Notes: generated from the sequence alone by a model not told the origin. A stretch of 64,000 bases of DNA from Mactra quadrangularis (GCA_025267735.1 CM046300.1:35473322-35537321); one strand, 5' to 3'; shown: positions 10,980-22,904, counted from the first letter of the stretch. Made by a program: numbers and translations.

Positions 10980-11735
10980 TTTACTTAAGGTTCATGTAAA
11001 GTCTCTGTTTGCAAAATTATTCAATGAAAATGAAAATGCTCTAATTCTGTCACATCTCCACTCAGAGTAGTGTTTTATACATCAAAATGTTTCTTATAAA
11101 ACATACAAAGTGATGCTTGTCATCAATTACGACAAAAATATTTAACAAAAGATGTATTTGCAAAATTGATGTTGTATCAATAAAAAAACTAAAATATATT
11201 TATCTTTTCTTACAACAAATTTTAACATTAAATCCTTTACAGAACATTATAGTTCATATTCCCATGAAGGTACTCCAATATTTATAACATTAATACATGT
11301 TAAAACAAAACTAAGGCAAATGAAAAACCAAAGTGAAAGTAGAAACAGGGCCGTGAAAACCCATTACACTTGCATCTGTCAAAATGTTTTTCATATACCG
11401 TTGTTTTGTTTCAACATTTATTGAGATTATATTTTTTGGACTACCTTTATTGGAATATTAACTTTAATGTTCTGTAAATGATTTAATGTTAAACTAGTTA
11501 GTAAAAAGAATTGAATGTCTTTTAGTATTTTCCTTTTTACAGCATCAATTTTGCAAATACATCTCTTGTTAAAAGTTTTAATCTGAAATAATTGCCAGCA
11601 TCACTTTGTATGTTTCTTAAGAAACATTTTGATGTAAAAAACACTGCTCTTGATGAAAGTGCGACAGAATTAGAGCATTTTTTATTTTACTATTATTAAT
11701 GCAAATAATGACTTTACTTGAACCTTAATGCCTTA
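10980..11735. mobile_element. Degenerate foldback element, ~300-bp arms
   Basis: The left arm (10980-11310) and right arm (11420-11735) are reverse complements over many blocks: AAGGTTCATGTAAAGTC / GACTTTACTTGAACCTT; GCTCTAATTCTGTC / GACAGAATTAGAGC; ACATCAAAATGTTTCTTA / AAGAAACATTTTGATGT; GTATTTGCAAAATTGATG / CATCAATTTTGCAAATAC; TAAATCCTTTACAGAACATTA / TAATGTTCTGTAAATGATTTA (partial). Divergence between the arms indicates age. Confidence 0.7.
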
Positions 11736-12004
11736 AGTGTGATACTTATGCATTGACTGATTTATTTGGATAGTTTTAGTAATCAAATATAAACTTACAC
11801 ATGCACTTTGGAGTGGCTGAGGATACACCTTCATGTATGGGCGTACAATATTAACTAAGTTGCGACTTTGAGCCTGCCATCCATCAATTTTTGTAAGTCA
11901 TATCAATTGCCAATAGCCACCATAGCCTATAACATACTACAATGACGAATTGTCGCTTTTTAGAACTTTAGTGTTTGTCTATCCTATCATACATTACGAT
12001 AAGC

Positions 12005-12190
12005 TAGAGCTGTAGTCCCGTTGTTATCGCGCTGAGGGTTTAAATCTAGAATCCCGACCGGGTGGTTATACCCTTCCATGGAAATTTTATAATACATGTA
12101 ATGTCAATTTTCCTTCATTGATAATGTATTTGGAGAAGTAGCTGACCTTGTTAATAAAGGTCCTCTGTCTGCCGTGAAATAACCTTAATC
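12005..12190 (+). repeat. tRNA-derived SINE, decayed copy
   Basis: The tail GGTTATACCCTTCCATGGAA, TGTCAATTTTCCTTCATTGA and GTATTTGGAGAAG matches the SINEs at 40265 and 52515. The tRNA-like head is degenerate. Confidence 0.6.
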
Positions 12191-12454
12191 AATTACCATC
12201 ATTTCAAAAGGCTCAAATCGAGACCAACTCTGTTTCATATACAAATAGTACTTCGAAAATACAACTAAAGCAATTTAAATAGTAGCATATTTCATTTAAT
12301 TTACATAGAGTCAAATTTCTGTCAAGCAGTACTTTATTTTTATCAAAATTATTATCATATTTAAGCATTAAATAACATGGACATATTATTGACCAATGTT
12401 TATGAACTATCATAGAATAATGAGACATATTTTCTCACTATAAAACATACTGAT

Positions 12455-14535
12455 GTTCCTAAGCTCATGTAAGTTTATGTTCTTCAATAAGATAACAGAC
12501 ACAATAAAACATCCTGTTTTTTCTATAAATCATAAACGTTTCTGTCCTTCAATAAGATAATAGACTCACACTAAGAATTTTTTTTTCTATGAATCATGTA
12601 AGTTTATGTCCTTCAATAAGATAACAGACCCACAATAAGACTTGATGTTGTTCCAAAGCTCATGTTAGTTTATGTCCTTCAATAAGATAACAGACACACA
12701 CTAAGACATCCTGTTTTATTCTATGAATCATAAACGTTTCTGCTCTTTAAAACGATAACAGACGCACAATAAGATTTGCTGTGTTTTCCATGACACAGTT
12801 GTGTTTATGTCCTTAATGAGGAAACTAACACAGAAAAGACATGACGTTGTTTCTTACTTTTATGTACGTTTCTGACCTTGAAAACGATAACAGACACACA
12901 ATAAGCATGCCGTTTTTTCCATTCATTATGTACGTTTCTGTCCTTGAAAACGATAACAGACACATAATAAGCATGCCGTTTTTCCAATTCATTATGTACG
13001 TTACTGACCTTCAATACGATAACAGACACACAATAAGCATGCCGTTTTTCCAGTTTATTATGTACGTTTCTGACCTTGAAAACGATAACAGACACACAAT
13101 AAGCATGCCGTTTTTCCAGTTCATAATGTACGTTTCTCACCTTCAAAAAGATAACAGATTCACAATAAGCATGTCGTTTTTCCAATTCATTATGTTGTTT
13201 CTGACCTTAAAAACGATAACAGACACACAATAAGCATGCCGTTTTCCCATTCATTATGTTGTTTCTGACCTTCAAAACGATTACAGACACACAATAAGCA
13301 TGCCGTTTTTCCAGTTTATTATGTACGTTTCTAATCTTGAAAACGATAACAGACACACAATAAGCATGCCGTTTTTCCAATTCATTATGTTGTTTCTGAC
13401 CTTGAAAACGATAACAGACACACAATAAGCATGCCGTTTTCCCATTCATTATGTTGTTTCTGACCTTCAAAACGATAACAGACACACAATAAGCATGCCT
13501 TTTTTCCAATTCATTATGTTGTTTCTGACATTCCAGACACACAATAAGCATGCCGTTTTTCCATTCATTATGTTGTTTCTGACCTTGAAAACGATAACAG
13601 ACACACAATAAGCATACCGTGTTTTCCATTCATCATGTACGTTTTTATGCCTTGAAAACAATAACAGTCACACAATAAGCATGCCGTTTTTCCAATCATT
13701 ATGAACGTTTCTGACCTTGAAAACGATAACAGACTCACAATAAGCATGCCTTTTTTTCCATTCATTATAAACGTTTCTGATCCTCAAAACGATAACAGAC
13801 ACACAATAAGCATTCCGTTTTTTCCATTCATTATGAACGTTTCTGACATTGAAAACAATTACAGGCTCACAATAAGCAAGCCGTTGTTTTTCCATTCATT
13901 ATAAACGTTTCTGATCCTCAAAACGATAACAGACACACAATAAGCATGCCGTTTTTCCATTCATTATGAACGTTTCTGACCTTGAAAACGATAACAGACT
14001 CACAATAAGCATGCCGTTTTTTCCATTTTTTATAAAGGTTTCTGACCTTGAAAACGATAACAGACACACAATAAGCAAGCTTTTTTCCATTCATTATGTA
14101 CGTTTCTGACCTTGAAAACGATAACAGACACACAATAAGCATGCCGTTTTTTCCATTCATTATGTACGTTTTTGTGCCTTGAAACCGATAACGGACACAT
14201 AAAAAGCATGCCGTTTTTCCAATTCATTATGTACATTACTGACCTTCAAAACGATAACAGACACACAATAAGCATGCCGTTTTTCCATTCATTATGTACG
14301 TTTCTGACCTTGAAAAACGATAAAGACACACAATAAGCATGCCGTTTTTCCCATTCATTATGTACGTTTCTGACCTTGAAAAACGATAACAGACACACAA
14401 TAAGCATGCCGTTTTTCCCATTCATTATGTTGTTTCTGACCTTCAAAACGATAACAGACACACAATAAGCATGCCGTTTTTTCCATTCATTATGTACGTT
14501 TCTGTCCTTCAATACAATAACAGACTCACACTATG
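12455..14535. repeat. Homogeneous ~65-bp satellite array (about 32 units)
   Basis: The unit reads approximately GATAACAGACACACAATAAG-CATGCCGTTTTTCCATTCATT-ATGTACGTTTCTGACCTTGAAAAC and recurs every 60-66 bases. Units are best conserved between about 12850 and 14510 and diverge toward 12460. All the long frames on both strands here are repeat-encoded and share one peptide pattern, so none is taken as a gene. Confidence 0.9.
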
Positions 14536-14599
14536 CACTATGCACGCCGCATGTTCTTAATCTCCTTTACGATTATGTCCTTCAATTAGATAGCAGACA

Positions 14600-15075
14600 T
14601 TCGATATGATTTGTCATTCGGCCTTTTTTCTCATGTCGGTTTTTATAATTAAATGAAAAATCTTAAATACACTTAAACATATCAATATGTCCTTATTTAC
14701 AGGTATGTATCTGTCTTAAAAAAGAACACATATATGCATGATTGACATCTATTGTCTGTATTTTCCTGTAGGTTTCTCTCTTTGAATTGTGAAACTTAAA
14801 TACACTTTCAATCTGTCCATATTCTCAGGTAGGCATTTGACATCTAAGGTCCATTCGCATGTAGATATCTTTAAAAAAGATAACTTAAATGCACTTATAT
14901 TTTGTTCTTTTTCTCAGGAAGTTATCTGTCCTAAAAAAAGAAAACATACTTACAGTTTGCCATATTCGGTCCTTATTTTCATTTAGGTTTCTATCGTACG
15001 ATAAAATTACATTGATACTTAATAAAAAATCAGTATTTTATTCTTATTTGCTCATAAGTTTCTCTAGAATGTAGG
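14600..15075. repeat. Decayed satellite, left flank
   Basis: Blocks such as TGTCCTTATTTACAGGTATG, TATCTGTCTTAAAAAAGA and ATTCTCAGGTAGGCATTTG continue the satellite theme with heavy divergence. They match the blocks found after 17250. Confidence 0.6.
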
Positions 15076-16140
15076 TTGAAAATTACCAACTATCTTTCGT
15101 GGGTTTGATTGTCCAAAAGTATATGATGCTACAAGTCAAATGTAATTGTTAAACTTTTTTTATTACTGAACTTCTGTCTTAAAATATATGCTATTCTATA
15201 ATAAATAATTGAATGTAAAACAAGATAAAACAGGACAAAAATGTTTTTTTAATTACATTTTGTATATAAATTAAATCCGTATGTCAAAAAACTTCGAAAA
15301 CTAAAATATAGCAGTATGATTCCATTTGCATAACAGTAATATCAGTTTTGTATCTTAGCACATTTCATACATAAATTTAATACAAACACAGGTAATTTTA
15401 AGCGACTTCAAGACTCCAGAAATGCAACAGTGCATACTCATTAAGATTCATCTAAAATAGTTATCATTATTCATTTAAAAAGTTATTTACATTGTTATTA
15501 TCAACTGCTTTGGGTGCGATATATCCTTTTTTGTTGATGCTATGTAAAATCCAAACAAACAAACATTTAAAAATTGTCTGAGTTATCAAGACAAAATACC
15601 ACCATGTGGTTAAAACTAATGATTTTACTTCAAATTTCCATTCAAGTTATCAGATTCACAGTTTTTAATTCAGATAGAATGTCCAACAGCAAAGAGAAAT
15701 TTGCCATATCACGATAACCATTTTCAATCTCAAAGCAGCTTTGTCCAAATCTAGCCTGTAAATCAACACAGACTTTTGTTTCTTGCGTTGTTGAAAGTTA
15801 CCCACTTCAAATTGTGCAATAGATGCAGTCAGTACGAATTCTCTCCTCTAACTTTAAGAACTTAATACGTTTCCATACATGAGGATGAGGATAGCCTACT
15901 GGGAGTGTAAATCTATTCTTTCAGCCTCCATATTTGTTGTTATTTCTTTGTCCATTGTGTATGGTGACTTCATAAACATCTCATTCATGTGGTTGAAATG
16001 TAGTTGGAGTTCGAATCATGATCTTTCCATATTTGACTATGTTCCTTTTAAGTACACAAACATAAGTTGCGTTTAAGTAATCAGTAAGTTTTTCAATGTT
16101 GGGTGTTTCCAATTTATTTGAAACATCACCAACAGGTGTA
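15076..16140. other. AT-rich spacer inside the satellite region
   Basis: No satellite periodicity and no supported gene. It lies between the decayed satellite and the transposase relic and may belong to the inserted element. Confidence 0.4.
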
Positions 16141-16144
16141 AATG

Positions 16145-16717
16145 CTACAGCATTAACCATCCCACAAAGTTTTTAAAATCATTATTCTCTTTATACGTAA
16201 GAGTCAGTTCTAATTCCCTAATTTTACGCCAAGTGGCTTGTGACAAATGGTAAAAACATACTTGTATAAGAGTATTGTTTCCAAACACTGCAGATAAAGC
16301 CTTTCTAAAACCTAGTTTAAAGTTTACCATCACAATTAGAGGCCCAGGTTGATATCCTATGTGAGAACATGCTTCAGACATAATTAGAATAGCGTTTCAA
16401 GTTGTATGACGTATATCTTGCAAAATTGCAAATATATGTGGTACAGTGAAATCACCTAGAGAAACATGCATAGCAAATATATGACTAACTTGGGAAAGAG
16501 CCTTAGCAAAAATACCGTCCATGGACCTCTAGTTTGGCTGTCCCGGTAATTTTAATTGTTGATTTGTTCCAAAAACTAACACCCTTGATTCACTATCCAC
16601 ACCACTGTCATCAAACAAAAATGGTTCACCATTTAGGTTGTTGGTCAATTTTCCTTCTGCAGTAAGAAGTCTTAGATTCTCAGATGCTTTTGGAAATTCT
16701 GGAATTATTTTATTCAT
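16145..16717 (-). pseudogene. MULE-type transposase relic
   Basis: On the minus strand, 16381-16145 encodes a stretch whose core (LGFRKALSAVFGN… then CFYHLSQATWRKI) resembles the MULE transposase domain: the aromatic/acidic region followed by the conserved C-F/Y-H-L-x-Q-A-x-W-R-K-I block. An upstream piece (16717-16529, ending near RVLVFGTNQQL) fits the region before the catalytic core. The two pieces are in separate frames with stops between, so the gene is broken. The usual acidic residue of the motif appears as asparagine (MVNFKLGF), consistent with inactivation. This is a decayed Mutator-like transposon, relevant because several non-autonomous elements here carry 9-10 bp target duplications. 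No terminal repeats for it were identified. Confidence 0.6.
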
Positions 16718-17240
16718 TATGGTTCTCTTACATGTACTAGCTGATGGTAGTTAACCTAATGCAGCATTTTCAGCTTTAAGGGTGCTGGTAGAATTACTGT
16801 GACCGAGTTTTCAGTAGTTTTCAGTAACTCGGTTCGTCATTAAAGCACGACATCTTTTATCTTTCCTATGGCGTGTCTTTATATGTTATCCAATGCTGGA
16901 AGATGGACACTTACTCTTACTTTCATAAGTTTGCGATTTGCATTTATGAAACTCAGATAAAGGCACTTTCTGTTATCTATTTGTTGATTGCTACGCTCCT
17001 TACTGTTTTGTCGTTTGTATTTTTAGTTTTCAACTCATTTGGTCTGTGATTATGGGCTATTCTTACTTTGATTCTTCTGTTATATCAGGATCATTACGAA
17101 TACTACCACAGAATCCTAAAGAACGATTTGTACAATTCCAAAAATTTTGATGACTTATCATCCTCATAACATATTTTAAGTCCACATCTATTACTGCGAA
17201 TTATCATCATTCAAAAAACAATCATATAGGTAGCAATAGA
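16718..17240. other. No gene; edge of MULE relic
   Basis: AT-rich, with no frame or repeat that I can place. It may hold further decayed parts of the transposon on the minus strand. Confidence 0.3.
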
Positions 17241-17249
17241 TTAAGTAAA

Positions 17250-19160
17250 TTGCAATATAGACTTAATGAAGTTAAGTTTATTATCATTTCTTATATATGC
17301 GAAAATGCAGTTTTTACCTTCATTCACTGTAACAGGTCATTTTGTCATTATTCTCAGGTAGGCAGTTGTCTTAAAAAACAAATATACATATACTATGCCA
17401 TATTTGGTTCTAATGTTCATATATGTTTCTATATTGTAACACTAAAACATGTTATTCAGTCAATGTTCTCCGATAAGTATTTGTCTTAAAAAGAAAACAT
17501 GCATACATATTGACATATTCTCTCAAAATGTTCACGTAAGTTTCTTTCTTACAATAAGATCTCCTTAATACACATAAACATTAAATTATATCCTTATTCC
17601 CAGGTAGGTATCTGTGTTAAGAAGATCACTAACATACATAATTAACACCTATTGTCCTTATTTTCATATAGGGTTCTCTCTTTGAATGAAAAAAAAAACT
17701 TAAATATACTACAGCTTTGCATTTTGTCATTATTCTTGGTAAGGTATCTGTTTTCATACAAATTGACTTCCTCTGTCAAAATGTTCATGTAGTTTTCTAT
17801 CTTTGATAGGATTCAAGCAAGTTTCTATCTTACAAAACAAAACTTGCATTTTCTGTCCAAATGTTCATGAAGATTTTTGTCTCTGAAAAAAATCTTTAAC
17901 ACACTACATCATGTCATTCTGTCCTTGCTTTCTGGTAAGAATCTGTCTTAGAAAAAAACACATGTATACCCCATGGCATCCTCTGTTCAAATGTTCTTGT
18001 AGGTTTCTATCTCTTTGAATAAAGCAACTTTTGATTCACTAAAACATTCTGTCCTTATTATTAGGTAAGTATCTGTCTCAAAAAAGAAAACATACAAACA
18101 CTATGTTATCTTCTGTCGAAATGTTCATGATGGTTTCTTTAAATAAAACAACTTTGATTCTCTGAAACATCCTGTCCTTATTATCAGGTAAGTATTTGTT
18201 TCAAAAAAGATAATATGCATACACTATGTTATCATCTATTCAATTTTGCATGTACGTTTCTATCTTATAATAAGATAACAGTAATACACTAAAACTGTCA
18301 TTTCTTCCATATTTTCATGTGTATTTCTGCCTTAAATTCAACCTTACATACAAATGGACGTCTTTTGTCTATTCATGTAGGTTTCTATCTTATGAAGAGC
18401 TAAATATGATACACTACAGCATGTCATTCTTTAAATAAATTAATTCTGATAACCAAAACCATGTCCTTTTGTCCTTATTTTCAGGTAAGTGTCAGTCCTT
18501 AAAAAAAGGTCGTACAAAATGGTATCATTTGTCATTATTTTCATGTAGTTTTCATCTTTGAATAAGATATCTTTTATACACGACAACATGTCAATCTGCC
18601 CTTATTCTTGGTTCGGTATATGTCTTTAAAATGAAAACTTACATACAAATTGACACGTTCTGTCCAAATGTACATGTAGGTTTATATCTTTATAAAGAGA
18701 CAACTATAATACACTACAGCATATCATTCTGTCCTTATTCTTTGAAAGGTATCCGTCTTAAAAGAATAAAACACACGTACAAATTGTCACCATAGGTCCA
18801 TAATTTTATGCAGGTTTATATCTTTGAAAAAAAAACACTTTAATACAATAAATTAGGGTCTTGTATGTTCTTATCTTATAATAATATAACATAAATGCAC
18901 TATAACATGTCGTTCTGTCCTAATTTTCAGACATAAAAAAGAAATCAAACAAGTAAAATGACATATTCGATCCTTATTTCCATGTAGGTTTCATTCTTCG
19001 AATAAGATGCCTTTAATACACTTTAGCATGTCTTTCTCTCGTAAATATCAAATGGTTGTCTGTTTTTTTTTTAATAAGATTTTAAACACCATTTTATGAC
19101 TTGTGTAAAATTTGTCCTTATTTCTATGTAGATTTCTATCTTTAAGTAAAATATCTTAAT
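17250..19160. repeat. Decayed satellite, right flank, dimeric (about 130 bp)
   Basis: Two related monomer types alternate. One carries TTCTGTCCAAATGTTCATGT then AGGTTTCTATCTTTGAATAA. The other carries TGTCCTTATTTTCAGGTAAG then TATCTGTCTTAAAAAAGA. Together they give a higher-order period near 130 bp. The second type repeatedly contains a CAG|GTAAGT-like junction (for example about 17355, 17602, 18064, 18187, 18484). Confidence 0.7.
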
Positions 19161-19870
19161 GTATGGTGTGTTCCCATTTGGGAGTTTTCCATTTCAGCAG
19201 TTAAATTACAAATGGTAATATTAATTTGATTTTTTTAATGAATAATACAACACATATCTACATAGTTATCAATGTATCAGTAAAAGATTGGACAATCTTT
19301 TTCAAATCAAATCAGTAGGCATTTTATATTATACTATTTGTTCGGATCTATCGTTAAAATATATTTATAAAATGTTGTATTCAATGCAAATTAAGATAAT
19401 AAAAATAATCCAAACTTCAGCATTTCATATACATTGAAGTATTGTTTATTACATTCAATGACAATTTGATATTTAGATTATACATAAGAATATAGGAGTT
19501 TTGCACAATTGTAAATAAAGTCTTACTAAAATCACTTAAGTTTTTTAAGCTGTTGACTTTGTACCAAATGTACCAATCGTCTGCCACAATACTAACTATA
19601 TAAACATTCTGTATAATGGTTACACGGTCAGATATTTTTTGAACGTACAGAAATGATCTATACTTATACCCACACACATGCAGTTTTAATAACATATTCA
19701 TTGTATGTAGAGGTTATTGATAACGTTTTCGACCCTTAAAAGAATATAAAATCAATAGTTAAATACATGTAATTAGTATTAATGATGCTTGATAACGATG
19801 TACTAAACGATAATCGGCTTGATGAAGGTAAAAGAGAGGAACTTGATAGCTCTCAGTTAAAAAAAAATGA
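19161..19870. other. AT-rich non-genic stretch
   Basis: No repeat periodicity or supported coding frame. The minus frame at 19417-19701 lacks any recognisable feature. Confidence 0.4.
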
Positions 19871-19881
19871 AAAGTGTCTAT

Positions 19882-20236
19882 AATTCTGAGCAATCTAGTG
19901 AAGGACCCAGTTTACTGGGGGATAGCTAGATCGGAATTATAGAGTCAAAACAGATAATTCTGAGCAATCTAGTGAAGGGCCCATTTATGGGAGGATAACT
20001 AGATCGGAATTTTTTGTAAACGTAATTCTGAGCAATCTAGTGAAGGACCCATTTTATGGGAGGATAGCTAGATCGGAATTATAGAGTCAAAACAGATAAT
20101 TCTGAGCAATCTAGTGAAGGGCCCATTTACGGGAGGATAACTAGATCGGAATTACTTTTTAAACTTATAAATAAATACATAGTTCTGAGTAATCTAGTGA
20201 AGGACCCAATCTATGGGAGGATAGCTAGATCAGACT
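19882..20236 (+). repeat. Five-copy array of a 56-57-nt structured hairpin unit
   Basis: Copies lie at 19882-19938, 19956-20011, 20024-20080, 20098-20153 and 20181-20236. Each folds the same way. The outer stem is AATTCTG with CGGAATT, then comes a bulge AGYA. The middle stem is ATCTAG with CTAGAT. The internal loop is GAAGGR against AGGATA, followed by an apical stem CCCAT with ATGGG. Compensatory changes support the fold. The apical stem is CCCAG/CTGGG in copy 1. The closing pair beside the loop is T-A in even copies and T-G in odd ones. The outer T-G pair becomes T-A in copy 5. Linkers alternate, so the array is organised as dimers. Function is unknown; it could be a satellite-encoded RNA or a DNA hairpin repeat. 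Confidence 0.8.
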
Positions 20237-20373
20237 CTTAAACAAAACAGCAATGATGTACCAAATACTTAAGGTACTAGTTACTATATAGTCGAATGTA
20301 AATAGTGTTCATAGTACTAAGTCTTGCTAGGGTGCTGCTTACATGTATATGTTTAAAACAGATTTAAATGAAA

Positions 20374-20484
20374 TACACTGGTGTCCTAAAGTTTCTTTAC
20401 ACGTTTTTTTTTTATATTTTCTCTTTCGTTTTTAAAAAACACATTTTGCTTAGTTTTTCTATATTATATTTGGACACCAGTGTA
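20374..20484. mobile_element. Short Tc1/mariner-type MITE
   Basis: TACACTGGTGTCC at the left faces GGACACCAGTGTA at the right, with TA at both ends, as in Tc1/mariner insertions. A longer relative with similar subterminal TTTCTTTACAC lies at 62920-63272. Confidence 0.75.
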
Positions 20485-21240
20485 TATGTAACATCGACAA
20501 CCTTTTGTTTCATTGGATTTATTGTTTTTTTAAACAATCTCTATACATTGTATAATGAATTATGTTGTTGGTAACAAGGATGTGAAATGTATTTTGGTAT
20601 AGTTCATTTATGTATATAACTTTACTGAATGGTTTACAGATTATAGGTAACGGAATCATTTTGGATATTTTTATAAATACCAGCATTGTGTTATAAATAG
20701 CATTGTGAACTGACATTGGTAATTGGTATAGAGCTAAATGCTTCATAGCTGATGATTAGATAGACTTTATTTACTGATATGATATTGTTATTATATCATT
20801 CATTCAGAAAGTTTTGTAAATATTGTGTTATCATAATTAATTTGCCACGATATTGTTATATTTGAAATAGCCAGTTAACGTGTGCATAAACTCAGTGTAA
20901 TTAATCATAAAATTATAGTATATTTGATTATATTTTGTTTAAGTAAACATTATGAGGACCTTTAACTATTATATGCACGTTAAGTAAGTTCAATGATCCA
21001 ATACTGTGTTTTGTTTAAAGTTTATAGGTACATGTACATTCAAGTGAAAACGTTCATATATTATTCCAATCTTTTCTGACTGATTTTTGCTCTAATTTTG
21101 ATTACAGTTTTTATTGATGTGGTTTCCAATTGACGTTGCACAATTTGTTCAATATGCTGATAAAACTTCAAAAAAGCAAACTGACCTTTGACATTCTGTC
21201 TGGTCACAGTTTCGCACCGTGATATAACCTGAGATTTCCT
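20485..21240. other. AT-rich non-genic stretch
   Basis: No recognisable feature seen. Confidence 0.4.
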
Positions 21241-21363
21241 ATGAGTGCAAGTATTTTTTTTATCTCACCAAGGGTTTCTCTCTTGGATGGATCTTCCCTA
21301 ACTGATGTAGGGGATTCCAGATGGTAGTCCACATTGGTAGGTTTCACCAAGGGTTTCTCACTT

Positions 21364-22580
21364 TTAGGTCTCACTTAACATGTGTTGGGGATTTCCTCCT
21401 CCTTGGGGTCGTTCCTCCTCACCTGATGATATTGAATATATATCTTGGTCTACATATGGTGGGGATTTTTGATGTGTGCCACTACCGGTTGCTGCGTCTT
21501 GCACAGACTTCGGGAGACTTTGGGTCCTCAACCTTACATCCTGGCACATAGTAGTTGGAAGGCAATCCTGTACTGGCTTCACCTTAGTAACATGCACCCT
21601 ATTCTTTCCCTTGTCTCGGTGTGATATGTGTTCCAAGATCCAAGAGGCTTCAATATGGACTTTAACCTCTTCCTGCATGTCAATTACCCAACGCCAATTA
21701 CGCTTAGATTTGGCGAGGGCATATTGATAACATAAATAACTCTTGATGCATCAGGTTTTAACCCAACTGATGACCCTTTTTATCTTTGGGTCCCTTGTTG
21801 CCCTTATAGCTGCCCAATTGTGTTTGTAACTTTTTATTTTCCTGATGACTTCATCAGTAGATCTAACATACAGATTTGACACTTATAATGCTGCATCTTT
21901 ATCGGGAATACCATGGGTGAACCTCCTAACTATGAATTCATCATGGAACTCTTCAGGTTTTACAGCTAAAGTTTCAAACCTTTCCGCAAACTCTTTCAAA
22001 GTGTCCCCATGGTGTTGTCGCATAGTCAACAATTCGACCTAGTATGTTTCGGTTTCCTCTCTACTATTGAACCTCTTTTTCTAATTTATCAGCCAAGTGC
22101 ATGAATTCTATGTTAGGATTCCGAAATATTTTTTTCTGGCAAACAATTGAAATCTGCTCATAAAAGCAAACCAGTTACTATTTTCATTGAATACCATAGT
22201 TTTTGGTATGTTACCCATAGATCTCTTAAAGGCAACTTCTATTCTTCATAATCAAAATTAACGTGTCCTCTACCCATTCTGTTTCTGTATCTGTCCAAGG
22301 GCCTGTCGTTCACTAATTCCAAATATTCCGCCGCCCTTGCAGGTCTCCTAAAATCATTGTTCGATGTTCTTCTTTCACCATCTTCCACATATTCTTCGTT
22401 GGATCTTCTCCTTCTTGCTGCGTCACTGTATTGTCTAACCGGAGTGTCCTCTTGTAGGTTCATTCTTGTTAGACGTGGAGTCGATGCAGTAACTGGTGAA
22501 CTGCTTCGCATCTTACCGTAAATAATTTGTCCAAGACGATCTCTGACAATATAATTATCCATACCACCACAGGAACGCAT
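21364..22580 (-). pseudogene. Decayed LTR-retrotransposon gag
   Basis: Read on the minus strand from 22580. An arginine-rich N-terminal segment (113 codons, RQYSDAARRRRSNEEY…) precedes a piece with WFAFMSRFQLFA, matching the W-x-x-F-x-x-x-F pattern of retrotransposon gag. Next comes a frame with LKEFAERFETLAVKPEEF, then FTHGIPDKDAAL, which fits the middle of gag. Stops and frameshifts separate the pieces. A further frame ends near 21364. No zinc knuckle, protease or polymerase was found, and no LTRs were identified, so the assignment to a Ty3/gypsy-like element is inference from the gag pattern alone. Confidence 0.5.
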
Positions 22581-22599
22581 TGATGTATCACAACTTATA

Positions 22600-22900
22600 T
22601 AGTCCAGAGTACATTGTATAATGTATAATTGTAATATAATATTTATATTGATGATGATAATGATTATAACAGTTATATAACAATAATAGTAATGGTTATT
22701 GCCTGCACATACCAGTCATCGCCTCAGCGTATATTCACTTATTCCGTTTTCACGGCCGCCACTCCTTCTTAGGTCTACAAGAATGATACAGATTATATGA
22801 TAAATTTTATGCATACTGATATATCACATTTTAATATTTTAATGCCCACTGCAAAGTAAATAAAAGCACTGAAAGTACTGGGGTATTCATTGTGTTTAGA
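22600..22900. other. AT-rich, nothing recognised
   Basis: Includes a short GAT/ATA-rich tract at 22620-22700. Confidence 0.3.
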
Positions 22901-22904
22901 TTTA

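Noticed and set aside
12805..14512. Long overlapping open frames on both strands with repeated peptide patterns
   Set aside because: They come from a ~65-bp satellite and shift frame with unit length; no start, splice or codon signal supports translation.
12455..14535. CRISPR-like array
   Set aside because: Unit sequence is continuous without unique spacers, and the context is eukaryotic.
19882..20236. Hammerhead ribozyme or retrozyme array
   Set aside because: The conserved CUGANGA and GAAA core is absent on both strands; the loops differ from known self-cleaving motifs that I can recall.
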